From: Pseudomonas laurentiana
GTDB taxonomy: Bacteria; Pseudomonadota; Gammaproteobacteria; Pseudomonadales; Pseudomonadaceae
Length of the DNA: 64,000 bases
Direction of reading: 5' to 3'
Assembly: GCF_014648275.1 (NCBI RefSeq)
Contig: NZ_BMQU01000011.1
Span: 62,001-126,000, forward strand
In this document: in pieces, positions 1 to 8,196 of the stretch
Position numbering within the stretch: position 1 is the first letter of the stretch
How the letters are laid out: each line of letters opens with the position of its first letter
Made by a program: the position numbers and the translations under genes
Notes under the pieces: model-generated
What the model saw: the letters and a program-made list of their open reading frames with translations, nothing else
Told to the model about the DNA's origin: nothing
Database searches by the model: none

Positions 1-1814
1 GGATGGCAGCCGACCTGTTCCTGCGTGATGTCGACTTCCTGGCTGCCGAGTTGTCGATGCAGCAGGCCAGCCCGGCATTGAGGGCCAGGGTGGGTGAGCA
101 TGCTGAACCCTACCGGGCGCTGCTCAAGCAACTGCGCGAGCGCCTGCGTGCGACCCGTGCCTGGGCTCAGTCGTCGCTGGCGGTTACTCAGCCGGCCCCC
201 GCTGAGGTCTTGCACAACAATCACGACTTGTTTGAGCCTCTACGGCTCTGCTACGAGTCGTTGCATGAGTGCGGTATGGGCGTCATTGCCGATGGCCCGT
301 TACTCGACACCTTGCGTCGGGCGGTAACCTTTGGCCTGTTCCTGGTGCGCCTGGATGTGCGTCAGGACGCAGCGCGACATGCCTCGGCCTTGAGTGAAAT
401 CACCGACTATCTGGGGCTGGGGCGTTATGAGGAGTGGGACGAAGACGCGCGTATCACTTTCCTGCAGACCGAACTGAATAACCGTCGTCCGTTGCTGCCA
501 CGGCATTTCCGGCCCCAGGCCGAGACGGCTGAAGTGCTGGCCACCTGCAGTGAGATCGCTGCCGCCCCGGCAGCATCGTTGGGGTCTTATGTGATCTCCA
601 TGGCGGGGGCGGCTTCAGATGTGCTGGCGGTACAGTTGCTGCTCAAGGAGGCGGGCGTAACCCGTCCGATGCGGGTCGTGCCGTTGTTCGAAACACTGGC
701 CGACCTGGACAATGCCGGGCCGGTCATGCAGCGCCTGCTGGGTCTTCCGGGCTATCGCGCGGGTTTGCAAGGCCCTCAAGAAGTGATGATCGGCTACTCT
801 GACTCGGCCAAGGATGCCGGTACTACGGCAGCGGCCTGGGCCCAATACCGTGCTCAGGAAACCCTGGTGGAGATCTGTCGAGGGCAGAACGTCGAATTGC
901 TGCTGTTTCACGGCCGTGGCGGTACTGTGGGCCGTGGTGGCGGCCCGGCTCACGCGGCAATTCTGTCGCAACCGCCGGGTTCGGTGGCCGGCAGGTTCCG
1001 TACCACCGAGCAGGGCGAGATGATCCGTTTCAAATTCGGTCTGCCGGACATCGCTGAACAGAACCTCAACCTGTATCTGGCTGCGGTGCTCGAGGCCACC
1101 TTGTTGCCGCCACCACCACCGCAGCCAGCCTGGCGCGAGGTGATGGACCAGCTCGCGGCGGATGGCTTGAAGGCTTACCGCAGCGTGGTACGTGACAACC
1201 CGGAGTTTGTTGAGTATTTCCGTCAGGCCACGCCAGAGCAGGAACTGGGCCGCTTGCCGTTGGGCAGTCGGCCGGCCAAGCGCCGTGCCGGTGGTATTGA
1301 AAGCCTGCGGGCGATTCCGTGGATCTTCGGTTGGACGCAAACGCGGCTCATGCTGCCGGCCTGGTTGGGTTGGGAGGCGGCGTTGAGTAACGCGCTGGCA
1401 CGTGGACAAGGTGCGCTGTTGGCGGAAATGCGTGAGCAGTGGCCATTTTTCCGTACCCGTATCGATATGCTCGAAATGGTCCTGGCGAAGGCCGATGCGG
1501 AGATCGCTCGCTCCTACGACGAACGTCTAGTTCAATCGCAACTGCGACCTTTAGGTGCGCAGCTGCGCGACCTATTGTCGCAGGCGTGCCAGGTGGTGTT
1601 GGGTCTGACCGGGCAGCCAGTACTGCTTGCACACAGTCCCGATACCCTGGAGTTCATTCGTTTGCGCAATACCTATCTGGACCCTCTGCATCTGCTTCAG
1701 GTTGATCTTCTGGCCCGCTCGCGCGGCCGTGATGCCGCTCTGGACAGCCCTTTGGAGCAGGCTTTGCTGGTAACGGTGGCGGGTATCGCGGCAGGGTTGC
1801 GCAATACCGGTTGA
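1..1814 (+). CDS. ppc: Phosphoenolpyruvate carboxylase, C-terminal part (5' end outside window)
   Basis: Carboxylates phosphoenolpyruvate with bicarbonate to oxaloacetate, refilling the TCA cycle in the cytoplasm. The window holds about 603 codons of a protein usually near 875 residues. The frame is open to the left edge and its first complete codon is at base 3, so the true start lies upstream. Visible are the active-site segment [10 protein letters not shown] (about nt 790-820), the glycine-rich loop [14 protein letters not shown] with its catalytic arginine (about nt 905-950), QGEMI, and the family's C-terminal NTG (here RNTG). The N-terminal catalytic histidine region is not in the window. 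A GC-rich hairpin follows the stop codon. Confidence 0.97.
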   Translation, partial: MAADLFLRDVDFLAAELSMQQASPALRARVGEHAEPYRALLKQLRERLRATRAWAQSSLAVTQPAPAEVLHNNHDLFEPLRLCYESLHECGMGVIADGPLLDTLRRAVTFGLFLVRLDVRQDAARHASALSEITDYLGLGRYEEWDEDARITFLQTELNNRRPLLPRHFRPQAETAEVLATCSEIAAAPAASLGSYVISMAGAASDVLAVQLLLKEAGVTRPMRVVPLFETLADLDNAGPVMQRLLGLPGYRAGLQGPQEVMIGYSDSAKDAGTTAAAWAQYRAQETLVEICRGQNVELLLFHGRGGTVGRGGGPAHAAILSQPPGSVAGRFRTTEQGEMIRFKFGLPDIAEQNLNLYLAAVLEATLLPPPPPQPAWREVMDQLAADGLKAYRSVVRDNPEFVEYFRQATPEQELGRLPLGSRPAKRRAGGIESLRAIPWIFGWTQTRLMLPAWLGWEAALSNALARGQGALLAEMREQWPFFRTRIDMLEMVLAKADAEIARSYDERLVQSQLRPLGAQLRDLLSQACQVVLGLTGQPVLLAHSPDTLEFIRLRNTYLDPLHLLQVDLLARSRGRDAALDSPLEQALLVTVAGIAAGLRNTG

Positions 1815-1823
1815 GGCGTGTCC

Positions 1824-1844
1824 GCGCCGGGTTGCTCCCGGCGC
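1824..1844 (+). terminator. GC-rich hairpin after ppc
   Basis: An 8 bp perfect stem, GCGCCGGG (1824-1831) with CCCGGCGC (1837-1844), around a 5 nt loop, starts 9 bases after the ppc stop. No T-run follows, so it is not a classical intrinsic terminator. It may protect the mRNA 3' end or act with Rho. Confidence 0.4.
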
Positions 1845-1935
1845 AACCGGAGCATGATGGGGCCTTCGGCAGCAGGTTCTTCCGACTTTGGAGCGCTTGT
1901 GTGGCCGAAAGCTGCTGTGTATCTTGAGCAGCCTT

Positions 1936-2671
<736 letters not shown>

Positions 2672-2690
2672 TTTATCGCTCAAGCCTCTG

Positions 2691-2727
2691 AACAACGGCC
2701 CGCTTGCGGGCCGTTGTTGTTTATAAT
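2691..2727 (+). terminator. adk terminator overlapping a tsaB -10-like box
   Basis: A 12 bp perfect stem, AACAACGGCCCG (2691-2702) with CGGGCCGTTGTT (2707-2718), closes on a CTTG loop and is followed by GTTTATAATG. The exact -10 consensus TATAAT is at 2722-2727, directly after the stem and 32 bases before the tsaB ATG. No matching -35 is visible at 16-18 bp. Confidence 0.75.
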
Positions 2728-2759
2728 GCCGCTCTTTTTTCTTTCGCCTGGAACCACCG

Positions 2760-3434
2760 ATGACCACCTTGCTGGCCCTGGATACCGCCACTGAAGCCTG
2801 CTCCGTTGCCCTGCTGCATGACGGCAAGGTGTTGAGCCACTATGAGGTGATCCCACGCTTGCATGCGCAGAAGCTGCTGCCAATGATTCAGACGCTGCTT
2901 GCCGAGGCAGGTATCGCCTTGTCGGCGCTTGATGCCATTGCCTTTGGCCGTGGCCCGGGTGCGTTCACCGGGGTTCGTATCGCTATTGGTGTGGTGCAGG
3001 GCCTGGCCTTTGCGCTGGAGCGTCCGGTACTGCCGGTGTCGAATCTGGCCGTGCTGGCGCAGCGGGCAATGCGTGAGCAGGGCGTGCAGCAGGTCGCCGC
3101 CGCCATCGACGCCCGCATGGATGAAGTGTATTGGGGGTGCTACCAGGCGACGGCGGGCGAGATGCGCCTGCTGGGTGAGGAAGCCGTGCTGCCACCGGAG
3201 CAGGTGGCCTTGCCGGCAGGTGCTACCGGGGATTGGTTTGGTGCGGGTACCGGCTGGGGCTATGCCGAGCGCCTTGCCGTCAAGGTCAGTGCCCAGGATG
3301 CCAGCCTGCTGCCCCACGCCCAGGACCTGCTCAGCCTGGCGACGTTCGCCTGGCAGCGCGGTGAGGCCATTGCCGCGGATCTGGCGCAGCCGGTCTACCT
3401 GCGCGATAAGGTGGCCACGCCCAAGGCGCGTTGA
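2760..3434 (+). CDS. tsaB: tRNA threonylcarbamoyladenosine (t6A) biosynthesis protein TsaB
   Basis: Partner of TsaD and TsaE in the complex that transfers the threonylcarbamoyl group to A37 of ANN-reading tRNAs. It has the ASKHA fold but is inactive as a kinase or protease. The 224-residue product opens with the phosphate-1-like LALDTATEACSVAL and carries FGRGPGAFTGVRIAIG (about residues 62-77), which is diagnostic of the TsaB/YeaZ family. It starts 88 bp after adk behind a terminator and is probably read from its own promoter. A small orphan gene follows after 129 bp. The same window encodes TcdA and the CsdA/CsdE relay, which act later on the same tRNA base. Confidence 0.95.
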   Translation: MTTLLALDTATEACSVALLHDGKVLSHYEVIPRLHAQKLLPMIQTLLAEAGIALSALDAIAFGRGPGAFTGVRIAIGVVQGLAFALERPVLPVSNLAVLAQRAMREQGVQQVAAAIDARMDEVYWGCYQATAGEMRLLGEEAVLPPEQVALPAGATGDWFGAGTGWGYAERLAVKVSAQDASLLPHAQDLLSLATFAWQRGEAIAADLAQPVYLRDKVATPKAR

Positions 3435-3563
3435 GCACCGCCGGTCAATTAGCGCCAGCAAACCCGAATCTTTTGCCTGATCTGTGGTCCAGTTATCAGT
3501 CAGGCATTTGCGAAGGTCATCAGGTGCCGCTAAATTGCCATCATTGCTCCTGAGTATTCCGCC

Positions 3564-3857
3564 ATGCGTATCGACGGTTTTTCCTCGCAGTCTTACCCGG
3601 TCAAACGCTCCGCGCGTAAGGCGCCGCTGCGTGAAGAAGAGCTGGACGACGACATTCCGGGCGAGTTCGAAATCCAGGCGCAGCCTTCGGCGGCTGCAGG
3701 TACCAGCCGCAATACCGGCTTGCCCGCCCGCCAGCAGGACATGATTTTTCCACGAGCCTCCAACAAGCGCACTGCCAAGGCCCTGAGCAGCTACCTGACC
3801 ACCGCCGGTTTCGTCGATTGGGAGATGGAAGTGCTGGGGCTGGACCTGTACATTTGA
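3564..3857 (+). CDS. Small orphan protein, unknown function
   Basis: A 97-residue protein that I do not recognise. It starts MRIDGFSSQSYP, has a basic then acidic middle (RSARKAP, EEELDDDIPGEF), a low-complexity Ala/Gln/Pro stretch, and an ordered-looking C-terminus AKALSSYLTTAGFVDWEM with a hydrophobic end. No signal peptide or membrane segment is seen. Coding is supported by the tight junction: it stops 3 bases before the ATG of the DUF72 gene, so the two are probably co-translated. The C-terminal third is the part most likely to be conserved. A function cannot be given. Confidence 0.75.
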   Translation: MRIDGFSSQSYPVKRSARKAPLREEELDDDIPGEFEIQAQPSAAAGTSRNTGLPARQQDMIFPRASNKRTAKALSSYLTTAGFVDWEMEVLGLDLYI

Positions 3858-3860
3858 CGG

Positions 3861-4730
3861 ATGATTCCGTCCCCACTTCCTTATTTTCTGGGTTGCCCGT
3901 CCTGGAGTGAAAGCGCCTGGCGCGAGTACCTGTACCCTGCCGACGCAAAAACCGCCGATTTCCTTGGGCTTTATTGCCAGGTGTTCAATGCCGTCGAAGG
4001 CAATACCACGTTCTATGCCCGCCCGGCGGCTGCCACGGTGGAACGTTGGGCGCAGGTCATGCCGGAGCACTTTCGTTTTACTGCCAAGTTTCCCGGCGAT
4101 ATCAGCCATAGTGGCGACCTGCTTGGACAACTGATCGCTGCCCAGCATTTTACTGAACTGCTTCGGCCTTTAGGTCAGCGGGTGACGCCTTACTGGTTGC
4201 AGTTACCGGCCAGTTTCGGACCTTCGCGGCTCGCAGAGTTGGCCGGGTTTCTCGACGAAGTCGGTGTGGCTGTCGCAGTAGAAGTTCGCCATGCGGACTT
4301 CTTTGCCAAGGGCGAGGCAGAGCGGTCGCTCAATCGCCTGCTTTTGGCGCGTGGGGTGGAGCGTATTTGCCTGGACCCGCGTGCGTTGTTCAGTTGCACA
4401 TCCCGCGAGGCCTCGGTGCTGCATGCCCAGGCCAAGAAGCCCAGGGTGTCACCGCGACCGGCCGCATTTACACAGTGCCCGCAGGTGCGTTTCATCGGCC
4501 ACCCCGAACTTGCTGCCAATGAGCCGTTTTTACAGCCTTGGCTGGATAAGGTTGCCGCCTGGATCGAAGAGGGGCGAACCCCCTATGTATTTCTGCATAC
4601 CGCCGACAACCGCCTGGCCGCTGCGCTGGCTCAGCGCTTTCATCGGGGATTGATGGAGCGTCTGCCGGGGCTCCTGTCATTGCCTGAAATCGAACGGGCG
4701 CCACTTGCCGAGCAACTGGGCCTGCTCTGA
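3861..4730 (+). CDS. DUF72 (YecE-like) TIM-barrel family protein
   Basis: A 289-residue protein of the DUF72/YecE family (PF01904). Family structures are TIM barrels; the biochemical role is unknown. Family marks are the N-terminal GCPSWSESAWREYLYP, the FNAVEGNTTFYARP segment (about residues 42-55), FRFTAKFP, the strand AVEVRHADFF (about 136-145), and a C-terminal PYVFLHTADN where many members have YVYFNN. It lies 3 bases downstream of the 97-codon orphan and converges on the minus-strand orphan at 4753. The family call is firm; no substrate can be assigned. Confidence 0.9.
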   Translation: MIPSPLPYFLGCPSWSESAWREYLYPADAKTADFLGLYCQVFNAVEGNTTFYARPAAATVERWAQVMPEHFRFTAKFPGDISHSGDLLGQLIAAQHFTELLRPLGQRVTPYWLQLPASFGPSRLAELAGFLDEVGVAVAVEVRHADFFAKGEAERSLNRLLLARGVERICLDPRALFSCTSREASVLHAQAKKPRVSPRPAAFTQCPQVRFIGHPELAANEPFLQPWLDKVAAWIEEGRTPYVFLHTADNRLAAALAQRFHRGLMERLPGLLSLPEIERAPLAEQLGLL

Positions 4731-4752
4731 CGGCTTACTGGTGGGGCTGTCT

Positions 4753-5373
4753 TTAGGCGGCAATACGGACGTTGTTCAGCACCACTGGACGGGCCCAGCG
4801 CAGGTCAAAGTCCAGGTGTTTCTGCTGTTCAATCAAGGTGTGCTCATCGAAAGGTTCTGCGGCCTTGTCCAGCAGGTCCATTTCGAATTCAGCGATCGGC
4901 AGGTGCAGAGGACGTGCCTGAGGGGCTGGACCTGGCTCAGGGGTCGGCTGGCCGGCGCTGAGCACGATGGGGCGAACCCAACTGTTGCTGATGTCCAGTT
5001 GGCGTTGCTGCTCGATCAGTTCGGCGGCGCTGAAGGGGGGGGCAGGTTTTTCCAGTAGTTCTGGTTCAAACTCGGCGATTGGCAGAAACAGTGGTTCAGG
5101 CGGGGTGATCTCACTGTCTTGAACATCGCACGCGCGTTGGCTGTTGATCTGTGCCAGGGCCTGGCTACCGCCGACGGGTTCGCCGGTAGTGGCGTCCACC
5201 GGGTTATGGGTCAGCGTTGTTGCTTCAGTGCCTTCAGCCTGTTGCTCTGCCAACGCCCGGGCGAAAAAATCTTGCCACAGGTGGCTAACGCCACCCAATG
5301 CCTGGGTGTTATGGCGGCTGTAGTCGCCGACGGGCGACAAGTAGCCTGAATTGAGCTGAAGAATGTCTGACAT
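4753..5373 (-). CDS. Orphan protein with a duplicated LPIAEFE...LIEQQ...RPxVL motif
   Basis: A 206-residue protein that I cannot assign. Its C-terminal half holds two copies of a roughly 48-residue unit, at about 93-140 and 153-200. Both copies share PL.LPIAEFE, LL[ED]K, PF, LIEQQ, LD and W.RP[IV]VL, in the same order and spacing. A Pro-rich linker joins the copies. The N-terminal half (MSDILQLNSGYLSP; HLWQDFFARAL) is polar with one predicted helix. There is no signal peptide or transmembrane segment. It is monocistronic, divergent from rsmJ and convergent with the DUF72 gene. Preserved repeats and near-identical motif spacing argue that it is a real protein. Confidence 0.8.
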   Translation of the reverse strand: MSDILQLNSGYLSPVGDYSRHNTQALGGVSHLWQDFFARALAEQQAEGTEATTLTHNPVDATTGEPVGGSQALAQINSQRACDVQDSEITPPEPLFLPIAEFEPELLEKPAPPFSAAELIEQQRQLDISNSWVRPIVLSAGQPTPEPGPAPQARPLHLPIAEFEMDLLDKAAEPFDEHTLIEQQKHLDFDLRWARPVVLNNVRIAA

Positions 5374-5468
5374 GGCAGTCGGAGGCTGTCCGGGTCTGGC
5401 AAAATACCGAGTACTTCAGGTATCGGCCGTGGTCGCCGATCATTTAATTTTTTTTGGACGTACGAACT

Positions 5469-6251
5469 ATGGTTGAGCAACTGGCGGATAGCCGTCTGCG
5501 CGTCGAGGCATTGTCGCCCGAGTATCAGGGGCATGCCGAGCAATGGGCGCAACGCCTGGGCTTGCCGCTAGAAGACGATACTGCGGGTTTCGCCGTTCAG
5601 GTTGGAGGCGACGGTCTGCAGATACAGCAGTTGGGGCCGCAGGCCCCCGGTCCTGTGCGTGTCGACTTCGTGGAAGGGCAGGCCGCCCACCGACGGCTGT
5701 TTGGCGGCGGGAGCGGGCAGATGATCGCCAAGGCGGTGGGGATCGCCCAAGGTGTGCGTCCGCGTGTACTGGATGCCACGGCGGGGTTGGGCAAGGATGC
5801 GTTCGTCTTGGCCAGCCTGGGTTGTGAGATGCAACTGATCGAGCGTCAACCGCTGGTTGCTGCGTTGCTTGAGGACGGGCTGGTGCGAGGCCGTGCAGAC
5901 GCCGAAGTCGGTCCAATCGCAGCGCGCATGCAGTTGCTGAAGGGCAACGCGATTGAACTGATGCGCAATTGGCAAGGTGAGGCGCCGCAAGTGATTTACC
6001 TTGACCCGATGTTCCCGCACCGGGACAAGAGCGCACTGGTCAAAAAAGAAATGCGCGTGTTCCGCCCATTGGTGGGCGACGATCTGGATGCCCCGGCGCT
6101 GCTTGAGGCAGCCTTGGCGTTGGCCACTCACCGGGTCGTGGTGAAGCGCCCGCGCAAGGCGCCGATCATCGAGGGCGCCAAGCCGAGCCATAGCCTGGAA
6201 GGCAAGTCGAGCCGCTACGACATCTACCCGAAGAAAGCCCTCAAGGCCTGA
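5469..6251 (+). CDS. rsmJ: 16S rRNA (guanine-1516-N2)-methyltransferase
   Basis: A class I SAM-dependent methyltransferase of the RsmJ/YhiQ family, which methylates G1516 of 16S rRNA in the assembled small subunit. From the ATG at 5469 it is 260 residues long. It shows the family block [20 protein letters not shown] (66-85), the SAM-binding [13 protein letters not shown] (100-112), LIERQP, and the catalytic-loop-like IYLDPMFPH (176-184). An in-frame TTG at 5454 would add MDVRT; the ATG is preferred, although neither has a strong ribosome-binding site. The 3' end abuts the minus-strand TetR gene with no spacer. Confidence 0.93.
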   Translation: MVEQLADSRLRVEALSPEYQGHAEQWAQRLGLPLEDDTAGFAVQVGGDGLQIQQLGPQAPGPVRVDFVEGQAAHRRLFGGGSGQMIAKAVGIAQGVRPRVLDATAGLGKDAFVLASLGCEMQLIERQPLVAALLEDGLVRGRADAEVGPIAARMQLLKGNAIELMRNWQGEAPQVIYLDPMFPHRDKSALVKKEMRVFRPLVGDDLDAPALLEAALALATHRVVVKRPRKAPIIEGAKPSHSLEGKSSRYDIYPKKALKA

Positions 6252-6887
6252 TCAGGGCGCGAAGGCGCGCATGAACAGGTTGACCACATCCTGTACGTGC
6301 GCCTCGGCACCTTGGGCATCCAACGGTTCGCCGCAACCGAGCAGCAGGCGGAAGTTGGGGGCACCCTTGAGCAGGCAGAAAAAATGCTCAGCGGCATTGC
6401 CTGGGTGCTCGATCCGCAGTAGGCCGAGTTCGTCAGCCTTCTGCAACAGGGCCTCCATTTCCCGTAGCACGCGCATCGGGCCTGCCTCGAAGAAAATCTC
6501 GCAGAGCTTGGGGTCCTGGCTGCCCAGCGCCATGATCAAACGGTGCAGCTTGATCGACTCCTCGCCGTTGATCAGCCCCTGAAAACCACGGCCAATGTTC
6601 AGCAGCACCTGCTGTAGCGAGGCGCCATCGGGCAGTTCGAAAATCAACTCTGGCAGTTGAGCCTTGCAGGTTGCCACTACCGCCGTGCAGAACAGCGTCT
6701 CTTTGTCAGTGAAGTGGCTGTAGACCGTCAATTTCGAAACACCTGCCGCTGTCGCGACTGCATCCATGCTGGTGCTGGCATAGCCATGGGTCAGGAACAG
6801 TCGTTTGGCCGCTTCGAGAATGGCCTGGCGCTTGGCCAGGTCTTTCGGTCGGCCAGGACCGTTGGGTGCGGGGGTGTCGTTGAGCAT
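6252..6887 (-). CDS. TetR/AcrR-family transcriptional repressor
   Basis: Probable local repressor of the divergent efflux genes. From the ATG at 6887 it has 211 residues. A GRPK lead-in precedes a TetR helix-turn-helix at about residues 20-65 (MDAVATAAGVSKLTVYSHF), followed by an all-helical ligand domain of the type common in Pseudomonas efflux regulators. The start at 6887 is chosen because AAGGA lies 7 bases upstream; an in-frame ATG at 6920 would add 11 residues but has no ribosome-binding site. The 200 bp to the membrane-fusion gene holds an AT-rich palindrome that could be its operator. The inducing ligand is unknown. Confidence 0.92.
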   Translation of the reverse strand: MLNDTPAPNGPGRPKDLAKRQAILEAAKRLFLTHGYASTSMDAVATAAGVSKLTVYSHFTDKETLFCTAVVATCKAQLPELIFELPDGASLQQVLLNIGRGFQGLINGEESIKLHRLIMALGSQDPKLCEIFFEAGPMRVLREMEALLQKADELGLLRIEHPGNAAEHFFCLLKGAPNFRLLLGCGEPLDAQGAEAHVQDVVNLFMRAFAP

Positions 6888-7033
6888 GGTGTCCTTGGGC
6901 AGCGGTTGAAGGGCGGTCATGGTACATCGCGTGCTTCGTGTGCGAGAGGGAAATCCGACTGGTCAGTCAAGCCATCCCAAAACATTGTCGGACAAAAAAC
7001 GGGGCTTTCGCTTCCCAGCGCTATGGGGTCTGA

Positions 7034-7061
7034 TTAATATACCGCTCAGTACAAATATTAA
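7034..7061. promoter_or_regulatory. Palindrome, candidate TetR operator and efflux promoter
   Basis: A perfect 7 bp inverted repeat, TTAATAT (7034-7040) and ATATTAA (7055-7061), flanks a GC-richer core containing TAC-CGCTCA-GTA. It lies 29 bp before the membrane-fusion start, and TAATAT (7035-7040) could serve as a -10. A repressor bound here would cover the start of transcription. Assignment to the adjacent TetR protein is inference from position. Confidence 0.5.
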
Positions 7062-7089
7062 AAGCGCCACTCGAGAAAGGGTTTTCCAT

Positions 7090-8190
7090 ATGTTGCGCCA
7101 TTTCCTGCCCCTTGCTTTGCCCGTCAGTTTTGCCTTGTTACTCAGTGCGTGTGGCCAGGAGGGCCAGCAACAGGTAACCATTCGGCCCGCCATGGTGGTA
7201 CAGCCACAACCGGCCAGTGCGGCGGTAGCCAGTTACCCGGGGGAGGTGCGCGCACGCTTCGAGCCAGAGCTGGCGTTTCGCATCGCGGGCAAGGTCAGTC
7301 GGCGGCTGGTGGAGGAAGGGCAGCGGGTCAAGGCCAATCAGCCGCTGGCCGAGCTCGACCCACAGGACGTGCGTCTGCAGTTGGAAGCCGCGCGAGCCCA
7401 GGTTACGGCCGCTGAGGCCAACCTGAGCTTGGTACAGGCTGAGCGCGATCGCTACCAAAAGCTGCTGGAGCGGCAACTGGTCAGTCGCTCCCAGTATGAC
7501 AATGCTGAAAACCTCTATCGTGCGGGCCTGGCTCGGCTCAAACAGGTGCGTGCCGAGTTCGATGTGGCGGGTAACCAGGCCGGCTATGCCGTGCTGCGGG
7601 CGCCACAGGATGGGGTAATTGCCAAGCGCCAGGTCGAGGTCGGCCAGGTGGTCGCGGCTGGGCAGACGGTGTTTACCCTGGCAGCCGATGGCGAGCGGGA
7701 AGTGCTGATCAGCCTGCCCGAGCAAAATTTCGCACGTTTCAAGGTGGGCCAGCCGGTGTCGGTTGAGCTGTGGTCGCAGCCCCAGGAGCGGTTCAACGGC
7801 ATTATCCGTGAGCTCTCGCCTGCGGCTGATCCTCGTTCGCGTACCTTCGCCGCGCGTATCACCTTCAATGCCGGCAAGGTGCAGGCCGAGCTTGGACAAA
7901 GTGCGCGGGTGTTCATTCAGCACGACGAGCAGGTACCGCTGGCGGTGCCACTGTCGGCGCTGACTGCCGAGAATGGCCAGACGTATGTCTGGCGGGTAGA
8001 CGCCAACAATACACTCAAGCGAACACCTGTGCGTGTCGGTGCCTTTGGCGAGACCAGCGTGCCGGTGCTGGAAGGCTTGAGTCCCTCTGACTGGGTGGTT
8101 GCTGCGGGTGTGCATGTATTGCACGAAGGTCAGCAAGTTCGCCCGGTGGACCGTTCCAACCGTGTGGTCAATCTGGCGACTAAGGAGTAG
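7090..8190 (+). CDS. RND efflux periplasmic adaptor (membrane-fusion lipoprotein)
   Basis: The periplasmic adaptor that would link the RND pump encoded next to an outer-membrane channel. It is 366 residues with a lipoprotein signal ending LLSAC (Cys21). A split lipoyl/barrel-sandwich domain follows (EPELAFRIAGKVSRRLVEEGQRVKANQPLAELD, then VLRAPQDGVIAKRQVEVGQVV), with a helical hairpin between its halves (about 95-150) and beta-barrel and membrane-proximal domains to the end. Start: ATG at 7090 after a GAGAAAGGG ribosome-binding site; the open frame upstream to 6919 is non-coding leader. The stop is 6 bp before the pump gene, whose AAGGAG site overlaps this stop, indicating coupling. Confidence 0.94.
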   Translation: MLRHFLPLALPVSFALLLSACGQEGQQQVTIRPAMVVQPQPASAAVASYPGEVRARFEPELAFRIAGKVSRRLVEEGQRVKANQPLAELDPQDVRLQLEAARAQVTAAEANLSLVQAERDRYQKLLERQLVSRSQYDNAENLYRAGLARLKQVRAEFDVAGNQAGYAVLRAPQDGVIAKRQVEVGQVVAAGQTVFTLAADGEREVLISLPEQNFARFKVGQPVSVELWSQPQERFNGIIRELSPAADPRSRTFAARITFNAGKVQAELGQSARVFIQHDEQVPLAVPLSALTAENGQTYVWRVDANNTLKRTPVRVGAFGETSVPVLEGLSPSDWVVAAGVHVLHEGQQVRPVDRSNRVVNLATKE

Positions 8191-8196
8191 TCCCCG

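Noticed and set aside
7034-7061. The efflux palindrome as an integration or att site
   Set aside because: No integrase, direct repeats or tRNA nearby; regulatory use is simpler.
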